A stretch of 64,000 nucleotides of DNA from NCBI GenBank assembly GCA_946902875.1, contig OX336354.1, positions 6,793,247-6,857,246 of the forward strand, in the 5' to 3' direction. Below the pieces are notes generated by a model that saw only the letters and a program-made list of their open reading frames with translations, was not told where the DNA came from and searched no databases. The stretch comes from Nematopogon swammerdamellus. Lineage: Eukaryota > Arthropoda > Insecta > Lepidoptera > Adelidae. The translations under genes and the position numbers were made by a program. Positions 55,478 through 64,000 of this stretch are shown here, piece by piece (the stretch's first letter is position 1; the number at the start of each line of letters is the position of its first letter).

Positions 55478-57225
55478 TTGATAAAGTTTTGTGCGAATGG
55501 TTCGACCGCTAGACGTTAACTGTCTGTGCGACCGGGTGGGAGGAGACGGGCGAAAGGGGGAGGGGGGAGGGGGGTTGGCTCTTGCTTGCCCAGGCCCCGC
55601 CCGGCCCGTTTCACAGAAGATGCCAACCTCGGAGCTGGCTACAAAGTACAAATCTGTCTTATTGCCTAGTGTTTCACAGAATATAATTAATTACTTGACA
55701 ATTAGGCGTAATCCTTAGATCTTAGCTTAGGGCACAGACAGATAAATCTTCATGATGAGACTCCCTTAATCATCTCTCAGCTGTCTCACTACAGCATTTC
55801 TAACTTCTTACTAAGAAGTTCTTAGTATGCAGTAGGCGTAGGAATTTGGAATGCAGAAAAGGAGCTGAGCGAACCAGTCTAGTCTTTATCACAAAAATGT
55901 AATGCCGGCACTTCACTTGGCTTAGCGTATTCGTGTATTTGGCAAAAATTTCCGTTTCGTCTCCCTTTAATGGCTTGGTTAGAGCGAGATAAAACTAAAA
56001 TGTTTGCAACAAACACGAATACGCTAAGCCAAGTGAAGTGCCGGCATGAGTTTGCAACTCGGCCTCGATCGAGGTTTGATAAAATTCTGGTTTTGATATT
56101 TCACCACCGCACCGGGCTAAATTTTTTAACATTCGCGGCCCGCCCATTTTTGTTTGATTGGGGAGGATGGGGCAGGGTACCAGGCGACCAGCATTGCATT
56201 GCCTGGCAGCCAATTTTTGCGTAATCCCTCCCTACATCGCTATGCGCCTGCACAAATAGTCAACTAACGGGATTGTTTAATTCGGCGGTTTCAGCGTGCG
56301 CCAACGGCGCTTGTAGGTATGAGGTTTGGTTGTTGGTGTTCACAATCTGCCTGACGTTTGGTTGAATATTAAATATTCCGATTTCGTTCACTAACGCTCT
56401 GAAGTTGGTTGAGCACACACGCAATAATATCTTCCTCTCCTCGTTCAAATCTCGCTCTAATTTTAGAGCAACTCAGTGCTTCAGTCAGAGGACGCATTAT
56501 TTAATAGCTCTGTAGCCGTACAATTTAGAAAACGAAAATTATTCTATTTCAAAATTTCGCAGCTTTTGTATCCCTAATTACCTTTGAAATTGAAATAAAT
56601 TAACGTCGGGACAACAGGGCTGCAGCATACGCGAGTAGATTATGCGTGGATTATTTGCATAAGCCAGGAGGCAGGAAGCAGGTGGTATAAATATTACGCG
56701 GCTGGAAGCGGCTTTCCAAATCCCCCAACACTTGGCTAATACTAAGCCGGGTCAGGCTGGCGCGCGCTTAGTGAATAGTTGACGTTCCGGCCGCGCCGCC
56801 CGGCCAGCACAGCAGCAGTGCGCTGACAGGATTAATCTGAAGCTAGCTTTATTCTGCAGACATCATGGCGGCATTTTCTGATGAATCATGACAACATAAT
56901 TAAAACGTATGTCATATAAACCGTAGATTGAATGCTATCATCAATCCCACCCAGCCCAGTATGAGAGCGGTTTAAACAACGCTGAAACAGTAGTGGGCAA
57001 TGGGGCATTTGCTTATACCTACATATGTAGTTAGGGTTATTGCGGGATCCATTTTTAAATTGAAAAGTTCGTGTCTCGAACCGTGTTTGTTATTATTCTG
57101 CCGCCACACACTCATGCGCTCCTAGTATCGCGGTTCAATCTGTGGGTGGGTGGAACAACATTTAAAGCCTATTACAAGTGCGGAAAAGAAAGTACTTGTA
57201 TTGTAAGTAAGTAAAGTTGTCATTG
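55478..57225. other. No gene seen; G-rich tract and candidate regulatory block
   Basis: 55549-55577 is a G-rich run (GGGGGAGGGGGGAGGGGGG), a G-quadruplex candidate. 56560-56930 is non-repetitive, with ATTTGCAT (octamer motif, 56653-56660), TAATTA-type cores and a GC-rich middle, and may be regulatory. No exon supported. Confidence 0.35.
55902..56047. mobile_element. 146-bp MITE with 34-bp perfect TIRs
   Basis: ATGCCGGCACTTCACTTGGC... at 55902-55936 and its exact reverse complement at 56013-56047, about 76 bp apart. No ORF. The target duplication is not clear; AT/TA is possible. Confidence 0.75.
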
Positions 57226-57300
57226 TCAGACTCGGTAGCTCAGTGGTGCGGTCGTCGTCTGTCGACTGTTGTTAAGCAACCTTGAGTGCGTCAGTAATCG
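57226..57300 (+). mobile_element. SINE-B head fragment (A box + 5S-like)
   Basis: ACTCGGTAGCTCAGTGGTGC (tRNA-like A box) followed by GTCGACTGTTGTTAAGCAAC and GAGTGCGTCAGTAATCG. It corresponds to one unit of the 42-bp head plus the start of the 5S-like segment in 24720-25200. The body is absent. Confidence 0.65.
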
Positions 57301-57443
57301 CCGTCGGAAAATCGCTCGAGAATCGCGGCAGACACAAATTTACATACAAGTAAACGATGCATTCTAGATTACGGCGATTTTCCTCAGCTGTCACCTGCGC
57401 GGGTGCGTTTTCAACGCAACATGCGGATAATCTCTAGTTCAAT

Positions 57444-57496
57444 GAAAGAGTTTGTATTACGTCCCTGCGCTCCTGACACGTAATACAAACTCTTTG
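57444..57496. mobile_element. 53-bp palindromic micro-element, copy 3
   Basis: GAAAGAGTTTGTATTACGTC pairs with its complement closing at 57496, leaving a loop of about 12 nt. It is flanked by AGTTCAAT on both sides (57436-57443 and 57497-57504). Same family as 26380-26427 and 32306-32350, with a different octamer each time. Confidence 0.8.
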
Positions 57497-57504
57497 AGTT
57501 CAAT

Positions 57505-57998
57505 CTACACGAGCAGCGATTTCTCGCGTTGCGTCATTCTGCGCAAGAACTTCTGCGGGCGCGGGGAGGGGCGCGGCGGCGGGTCCATTTCAAGAATGAT
57601 TGAAAATAGCCGTAAATAGCTATGCCTGAAGCGATTAATCGCTATGTAAAATTATATATGTAATGTAATAAGTAATATAATATAATAACGGTTCTGCAAC
57701 AGCTACACGAGCGATTTTAAGACGTCGAATAATCGCAGGTGTAGAATAGGCCTTAAAGTTATTGGATTGATTTCTTTTTTTCAATCGTCGTATTTATAAA
57801 CCACTAGATTCCTCGAATAACTTATTCGTTGATCTGGGTGTTGAAGAGTGAATTAATTGTCTGGTAAGTTGATCTGTTAAACTGATACTAGCGTGTTGCG
57901 TGAGGCACGATGTAGGAATACATTGTGCGTGAGGATACCTCTGTCTGACTGATCGGTCTCTGTGTGCCATTATTATAAATATTTTCATAAATAATTTT
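57505..57998. other. No gene seen
   Basis: 57540-57590 is GC-rich, the rest AT-rich and unassigned. Confidence 0.4.
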
Positions 57999-59050
57999 GA
58001 CATGGAATCCATATGTAATGAATGTCTTACCCGTGCCATTTGCAAAAATCTACCGTCATTTTTAATGTACGAGTACTTTTGGCATGCCACTATCTCACGA
58101 ACCGCTCAACCAATCCCAGCAAACCAGGTGTCAGGTGATAGTCACTCGGCCCCCTATCACCAATGGCAACGTCAATGAATAATATGAACAATTGATGACG
58201 TCATAACCTTTACAAAAAAGGCTTCGAAAATAGATAAATGCCTATAACCCCTAAACTACTGCCGACCAGTAGTTTAGGAGTTATATCATCGACTTGAAAT
58301 TTGTAACATTCTGTAAAAAAATGCTCTTTCTGAAATAATATTTTTTTTTAAATCGGTTCAACCGTTTCGAATAAAAAATGAAAAAAACTTTGAGAGGGCA
58401 TATCTCGAAAACTACTGATCCCAGCCTACTCATCCGCTGGAGGAAATGATAGGTCTCGATAAGAGTTTTATTTTTTATTTTTTTATTTTTTAGAGTGCAT
58501 CATATCACTGAAACTACTGATCCCAGACTATTTTTTAATTTTTTATTATTAGAATCATTTTAATATTATAATTTTTTTTTTGTTTTTTTTTATTTTTTCG
58601 TTTGTTTTCTTTTGTATTTTTTAGGGTTTTGTTTAGTTTAAAAAAAAATCTAAGTTTCAACACTAAAACTTACCAAAATAGGTATATCGGGAACTACAAG
58701 TCCGATCGAGAAGATACAAAGTGTGTTGTAATTCTCAGAACTCTCAGGACAGTAATTATTAAAATCTCTCCAATAACACCAGCTTGAGTACCAGAAACAC
58801 TGAAGAAAGAGAAAAATAACATTTGAACTAAAACATTTGAAATGCCTCGATCTAAAAGAAATCGACCGAAAACTTAGATTATTGGAAGTCGGTTAAAAAT
58901 GGCAACCATTTGAATATTGACGAAACCCCGTCAGCGCCACGTCAGGCCATTTGCACTCTTATGTACTTGCGCGATTATTACATGTCTGCCCATGATTCCA
59001 TGTCTATGTCTACCGGTAGTCCCACGGCTCACGACTACCAGGGTTTTTTT
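57999..59050 (+). mobile_element. Dispersed repeat G, copy 2
   Basis: Collinear with 32236-32900 at both ends, but with about 400 bp of additional T-rich sequence in the middle (about 58500-58975), including GGAAGTCGGTTAAAAATGG (58884), an end motif of the 36405 foldback family. It lacks the micro-element found in copy 1. A CTAAACTACTG/CAGTAGTTTAG hairpin lies at 58251-58277. Non-coding. Confidence 0.7.
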
Positions 59051-59077
59051 TATCTACATACACTTACTGTTTTATAT

Positions 59078-59215
59078 TATTAACCACCGACGAAAAAAGA
59101 AGGTTATAAGTTTGACGTGTGTGTATTTGTGTGTCTGGCTGTGGCATCGTAGCTCCCAAACATATGGACCGATTTAGATGCGGTGTTTTTATTAGAAAGC
59201 TGTTTTAATCGGGAT
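59078..59215 (-). mobile_element. Dispersed repeat I fragment
   Basis: Reverse complement of the 19616-19757 type: GGCATCGTAGCTCCCAAA, AAGTTTGACGTGTGTG, and the terminal TTAACCACCGACGAAAAAAG, which matches the left end of the 36405-36880 element. Confidence 0.55.
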
Positions 59216-59349
59216 GGTTGTTAGCTATGTTTGTAATCAAGTAATCAAATAATTAAGTAATCAAAAAAATTATTATCTTAAAAAGTGGACCGATTTGCAT
59301 GCGATAAAAAAAAAAGCTTTAAATCAAAGTTAAATTACAAATTTAAAAA

Positions 59350-59520
59350 CTCCTCGACCCTTAAAAAGTATTAAATAATTTCTGTTTACTTAAAGGAGTC
59401 GGGGGACCGCTAAGTAAATACAATATAATGACTCAGAGCTGCGCGGGAATTTACTGAGCGATCCCACAACTCCATTAAGTAAGTAAACGGAAATTATTTT
59501 TGACATTTTAAGGGTGGGGG
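59350..59520. mobile_element. Foldback element, ~65-bp diverged arms
   Basis: GACCCTTAAAAAGTATTAAA, then TTTACTTAAAGGAGTCGGGG and CGCTAAGTAAAT (59352-59418), face GTTTACTTA, GGAGTTGTGGGATCGCTCAG and AATTTTAAGGGT-type complements at 59448-59516. About 80% identity by eye. Non-coding. Confidence 0.55.
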
Positions 59521-60469
59521 TTTTTTTTATGAAGGGGTAAGAGGTACACTACACACAATTTTTTTAAATTCAATGCCATCCCGATGAACCATACCCGGTC
59601 GGTACCCATATAAGATTGAGGAACCCTGCTTTAACTCTAATGTCTGACCTTTGTGTTCCATATTGCAAATAACAGTCGGCAATTTGACACGCGTGCGCTC
59701 CGTAGGTGTCACACATAGCAACCATCTAATGTCAAAACAAGTTTAAATGTCAATTTCGTTTCTCGAATTTCACACTTTTATCAAGTTTATTTCTTAAGTC
59801 AGATCCGTAGGCCGTCGATTCTCGAGTATGCCACCCTATAGCCACTTCATACAACCCGAAACCTTGAGGTACGTAAGTACATTTTTTTTATCAACCCACG
59901 CTTCATGCGCCCTTTGGTGGAATACTTATGTGGAACACAAAGAGATTAAAATGATGTCTTTGGTGGAACAAGACAACACCACCATAACTTCACAGCAGAC
60001 TTAAAAAGGTTATTTATTACCAAAGATTACTATGCTTGCTTCATAGACAGAAACCGAACTTCAGAGAACCGAACTGAATGAGGTGAACGTTTTTCGTAGG
60101 ATGGTGTGTTTAGTTTGTCCATTTTAATTCGTTGGTTTGTCCTATCTTCGTGGCCCAAATTCAGTCTCCATACCTAAATATTGTTGAAGGATTGAATAAA
60201 ATGATGAGAATAAACCTCACACACATTATTTTAATCCTTACCATGCATGCCGTGTTACATGACATGTCGTGACAGTCGTGACCCAAAAAAGTTTCAAGAT
60301 CTGCCATTTCGCAGCTGTCAGATGTTTGTGCTCAAGATCCTGCACTATCTGACGCCCTGGTGCTCGCGGCAGTGGCGTCACGTGACATTATCTGAGGACA
60401 TACTAGACATTTACATTTAAACATAGACATTTAATAACCTATTTATATTTCACTATATTATTCGACTCT
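59521..60469. other. No gene seen
   Basis: Unassigned AT-rich sequence. Confidence 0.4.
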
Positions 60470-60560
60470 CAAATATCCAAACGTTGACTGGGCGAAATCT
60501 CTGTTAGGGATAAGTCCGCCTTTGCACCTCATGTAAATGTTCGAATGTCCTTGCTACTGG
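60470..60560 (-). mobile_element. LINE 3' end trace
   Basis: Minus strand: CATGAGGTGCAAAGGCGGAC, TTATCCCTAACAGAGATTTC, GCCCAGTCAACGTTTGG. This phrase type ('AAGGCGGACTTA...CAGTCAAC') is typical of lepidopteran non-LTR 3' UTRs. A relative is at 40036-40078 (+). Confidence 0.45.
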
Positions 60561-60660
60561 TAAATGTTTCTTGGAGCATGAAAGTACTTTTTATCTATCT
60601 ATTCTTTAGCTATCTGTCTATAGTCTATATATCTACTAATTTTTTTAATTTTTTTTATGT

Positions 60661-60890
60661 AATCCGGTATGGGTGGCTGAGTCGGAGGGGCCCAAGCGCA
60701 TGCTCCGACTAGCCAATATCACCTCCGAGAAGGTAGGTGCCATACCGGAGACTTACCTGGATTGCTGGTTATACTGGACTAGAGGAGAACACAACCGAGG
60801 CTGCTATGCGGCCATCTTACATCCAGTACGGTGGTACCAACCCAGTCGGCTACAATTTGAGCCTACCACCTAGTAAGGGGCAAGGGAATT
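60661..60890 (-). mobile_element. SINE family A copy
   Basis: Reverse-complement match to 1100-1310. Minus strand: CACTAGG-like start, TTGTAGCCGACTGGGTTGGT, CCGCATAGCAGCCTCGGTTG, CTCTAGTCCAGTATAACCAG, GGAGGTGATATTGGCTAGTC and a 3' A-run (60640-60658 as T). The tRNA-like head is not evident here. Confidence 0.65.
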
Positions 60891-61803
60891 ACGTCAAAAT
60901 CTGGCTCTGTCGACTTCACAACTGCATGTTGGTGCTCGAGGGAAAATAATGCAATAGGTCGAGGTCGTGTGTTTTCTGGTGTGTGAAGCTTAACTCACTG
61001 TGAACAAGCTGGGTTGATTAATTTGCCATTTAGTTTGCCAAAAAGTATGCGGTAACCTTACGACGACGACGCACGTGAGGATCTTCTAAATTTTATCGAA
61101 TTTGTAGCCCACCATACTTAATGTGTGTTTAGTTGCGAGCATGTAAGGATAATAATTATAAGCTTTGAAATATAACGTCCTAAATTCCTTTTTTTGCGAC
61201 ATCCAGACGATTGCGTTGCTTTCCAGTTAATGCTTACTCGCATGCATTTTTATGTGTTTTCTTGTGTGTAACTGAATACAATTTCAACATTATCTAATTA
61301 AATATTTTTGTTTTGTTTTTTCAAATGTTTTTCGTCGTCTTAATCCTAAGAAGGATTACACAATGATATCAGTTATCCAATTTATATTTCAGAATTAGAA
61401 TGTGTGCTACATTCTAATTCTGAGTACTGAATACTGATACCTAGTACCTACCTCATTTCGGAAGCGTGTACTATTTCCACTATACTGGTCACGTATAATA
61501 AGGTAAGTAGAACGAACAGTTAACTATATCTCGAATATTTTCACACAGTCACTCTACGAATACGGAAAATACGTTCAGAACGAAAATGTTCACGATTCGT
61601 TAGCGAATTCCATCGGGAGTTTTAATCAAATTCATCTTCCGATATGACGTTCCGTTAAACATAGGCGCGGCGAGTCAGGTAATCGAGTTGCAGCATAGAA
61701 AGTAATACACAGAAACGCCATTATTATACGGTATACATACATTGCACACATTTGACTTATTTCACAAGATTTGGCCGCAATGCACACCGTGCCGGTAGCT
61801 AGG
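60891..61803. other. No gene seen; 14-bp-arm hairpin
   Basis: CAGAATTAGAATGT and its perfect complement form a hairpin with a 5-nt loop at 61390-61422. Nothing else is assigned. Confidence 0.45.
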
Positions 61804-62150
61804 TACCGTGTGGGGCCGGTACTTGTACCGTGTGGGGCCGGTACTTTAAAAGAATAGCCCCACTGCATCTCTCCCCGTGTATGTCGTAAAAGGCGACTAA
61901 GGGATATGACTCCCTTCTTATATTACTAGGTGGTAGGGTTTAACCCGCCCGGGTTGGTACCACCGCACTGAATGAAAGGTCGGTCGAAACGGCTATGTAA
62001 ATAGTTTGTGTTTTCCGTCCAGTTCAGTGTAGCCGGCACGACCGAAGGGAAGCACTGACGTGGCACCAAGTTCACCCGGTGTTATGGGCTGACATCACGG
62101 ATGTTGTAGGTGATGTAGCCAACCGTGTGAGTTTCAATAAAAAAAATAAA
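61804..62150 (+). mobile_element. SINE-B with repeat-C head, young copy
   Basis: Repeat-C head (TACCGTGTGGGGCCGGTACT) joined to the SINE-B body exactly as at 29797-30105, ending in CAATAAAAAAAATAAAAAAA. The first ~21 bp of the head are duplicated in tandem (61804-61824 and 61827-61847). High identity to 29797-30105 and 41408-41625 points to recent spread. Confidence 0.75.
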
Positions 62151-62168
62151 AAAATCCATTTGCATATA

Positions 62169-62622
62169 CAGGTTGTTAAAACCGCGAGTAGGTACATTAA
62201 TTTCGCCAGCGCAATGCTCATGTTTTCCCGAGGCAAAAAAGTAAATGAAGTTTTTCTCTAAAGAGTCTAATTTTCGAGATATGAATTTTTGAAATGTATA
62301 TTTTCGTCTAGTGTAATTTAACGCGTTGTTGCCGCTCCGCACCCTCCGCCCGCCGAACTCCAGTCCTCCACTCAAAAAGCTAACCCCCGCCCCTCCCGCC
62401 AACATCTCCGTCCGAGACGCTCACGTCTCACCCGCTCTTCCCTCCTCCGCGCCGCCCTGTTATCATTAGATCATTTTTACACTAAAATAATCAATTAGTT
62501 TGTATGACAACTGTAACTTTTTATTTAGAGGGAATTCAGAAAAAAGTTATTTGACTTTTTTGTTACTCTTGATCCCTATAATCATTTCCTAAATTTAATG
62601 TACTCGTCGTTTTTACACCCTG
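62169..62622. mobile_element. Non-autonomous TIR transposon, TA/TATA target
   Basis: Starts CAGGTTGTTAAAACCGCGAG, with TACATTAATTT following; inward from the other end it reads CAGGGTGTAAAAACGACGAG and TACATTAAATTT. About 32-bp imperfect TIRs, flanked by TATA on both sides (62165-62168 and 62623-62626; TA or a 4-bp TATA duplication). 454 bp. The interior has a C-rich pyrimidine segment (62330-62460) and no supported ORF. It follows directly on the SINE tail. Confidence 0.65.
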
Positions 62623-62904
62623 TATAGCAGAAGGTACGCGAATGAACAAGTCTGACGAGTTGTCTCCTACAACCACTACTTAACTGCACTATTATTTTTA
62701 ATTTAGCCTTTTCTTCTACATAATATTTACTGTACATTAAATGAATTTTTGTTGAATAAACTTGACTAGCTAGCTAGTTAGGGACATCTTTCCCTCAAGT
62801 CAAGGGATACTCGGCGTGTGGTTGCCCGATGCAAAGGTATTCTCACAAAGTATTGAGAAAGACAAAAACAAACAAAGAATTAAGTCGGGTGAGCGTCATG
62901 ATTT

Positions 62905-63190
62905 TTTAGGGTTCCGTATCCGCACGGGACCCTATTACTAAGCCTATGCCGTCTGTCCATCTGGCCGTCTGTCTGTCTGACCGTCGGTCTGTCCTACCTT
63001 TAAAGGAATGTGCATATCTCTTGAACCGCAATAGGTAGCCGCTTGAAATTTTCACAGAATATGTAAAGAAATTTACAAAGGTCCCCATACAAGAAACGTG
63101 ATTTTTCAACGTTTTCTTGTTTTTGCTCTATCCTAAAAACGGTAATACATACAAGCGTCAAACTTGGTGTGATTATAGCACAAACTCTAA
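62905..63190 (-). mobile_element. Dispersed repeat E copy
   Basis: Plus strand reads GGGTTCCGTATCCGCACGGG, CTGTCTGTCTGACCGTCGGT, CTACCTTTAAAGGAATGTGC, TTGAAATTTTCACAGAATAT and CCATACAAGAAACGTGATTT, i.e. the reverse complement of the 24285-24652 type. Non-coding. Confidence 0.6.
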
Positions 63191-64000
63191 AGTAAAACAT
63201 TTTTTATTTCTCGACCGCACTACCGAACGTTGCGTATGTGCCTGAACACGATGTTAACGCGGCCTTGGCCGCTATCGCCGATCTAATTACAAAGCGCGAT
63301 TTGGTTTTGTTAATATTTTGTACAGGGATTGTTCTGTGTTGTGGAAGGTGAAAAGCAAAAATTACATTATAAAAAAAAAACAAACGGTCCATTGCGTTGC
63401 AAACCATAATAAAATCACTTCGAATTTATAAGCCAATTTATAATTTATCAAGCAATTTATAATTTATAACGTAGTAGCGATTGACAATCGCAATTGATCG
63501 TCTCCAAGACGCCTAAAGCGGTTTATACCATCAGGTTTTTCATTAGTTAAATTATTGTTCCGCGAACTTGGCGAACATTTAACTTTCTTCAATACTTTGA
63601 AATTATGACAGAATGTTTTTGCAATCCTTCCGCCCTCGGTGTATCACGTCACGTACCGAGACCTACCAAGCGAGCATAACAAGCGCGGAGTTATTTTTGT
63701 CTGGCGACGCCTTGAAATATTCGCGCCTAATTAAGTGATATATCACCGGGCCATTTCGGGCATGTTCGGGGGGGCTCTGGAAGTTCGGGGGGACTCTGGA
63801 AGTTCGGGGGCGGCGTCTCGACGGGTCGCGTGTGCCCTCCGCCGCCCGCTTTCACCGCTCCTACACCGCTGCTGCTGGTGCTCTGGTGATGAATGGCGCG
63901 GCGCGGGCCGTTGTTGTTGCGGTCCCGCCGATGACGTGTTCTTAGCAATAACATAGTACCTACCTTTAGACACCAAATACATTATGCTTTAGGTAGCTGA
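63191..64000. other. No gene called; GC-rich block with 20-bp tandem
   Basis: 63620-63950 is CpG-rich. A ~20-bp unit (GGAAGTTCGGGGG.ACTCT) is repeated about twice at 63767-63806. Three overlapping 73-79-codon frames occupy both strands, so none is convincing. Could be a promoter, 5' exon or CpG-rich regulatory DNA. Confidence 0.35.

Noticed and set aside
63743..63982. Overlapping 73-79-codon frames at the right edge
   Set aside because: Three GC-driven frames on both strands over a tandem repeat; no way to choose one and no homology recognised.

Overview
This is animal nuclear DNA, almost certainly from a lepidopteran (moth or butterfly). It is AT-rich, intron-like sequence packed with mobile-element debris: mariner relics, non-LTR retrotransposon fragments, SINEs, foldback elements and MITEs. 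I see no bacterial operons, no rRNA genes and no CRISPR.

The one convincing host coding feature is a short internal exon at 34872-34976 (+). It is 105 nt, phase 0 at both ends, and has a branch-point-like motif, a pyrimidine-rich acceptor and a good donor. Its 35 residues match from memory the conserved N-terminal segment of the BEACH-domain protein neurobeachin (rugose/AKAP550 in flies). I found no other exon of this gene, so the window is best read as two very large 5' introns of a neurobeachin/rugose orthologue. Several non-repetitive, GC- or TAAT-rich blocks (18.6-19.2, 23.0-23.9, 27.0-28.1, 33.1-33.4, 56.5-56.9 kb) are candidates for regulatory DNA in those introns.

Layout: 1-12 kb holds a SINE, a hAT-type element with 8-bp target duplications, a Tourist-like MITE with long G-runs, and two mariner relics 8 bp apart (one with Trp-to-stop changes, one lacking its catalytic core). 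13.3-14.9 kb holds the best preserved retrotransposon, an intact reverse transcriptase ORF without its 5' half. 15-34 kb is mostly repeats: foldback elements, SINEs with two alternative 5' heads on one body, and two of three copies of a 45-53 bp palindromic element that makes 8-bp target duplications. The exon follows at 34.9 kb, less than 60 bp from a LINE fragment. 36-43 kb holds two foldback elements, a PIF/Harbinger-like element and a relic of a DD41D (rosa-like) transposase.

The most striking structure is at 45.9-53.7 kb. Two tandem arrays of a ~550-bp unit (about six units each) face each other as a giant inverted repeat around a ~1.2 kb spacer. The unit has an internal ~141-bp sub-periodicity and carries the 3' end of a dispersed repeat, a copy of which lies in the spacer. 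Both outer ends finish in the same variant motif, and position-specific variants are mirrored between the arms. It could be a very large non-autonomous element or a long-hairpin RNA/satellite seed locus. The rest (54-64 kb) has a degenerate tRNA-Val, more MITEs and SINEs, and a GC-rich end.
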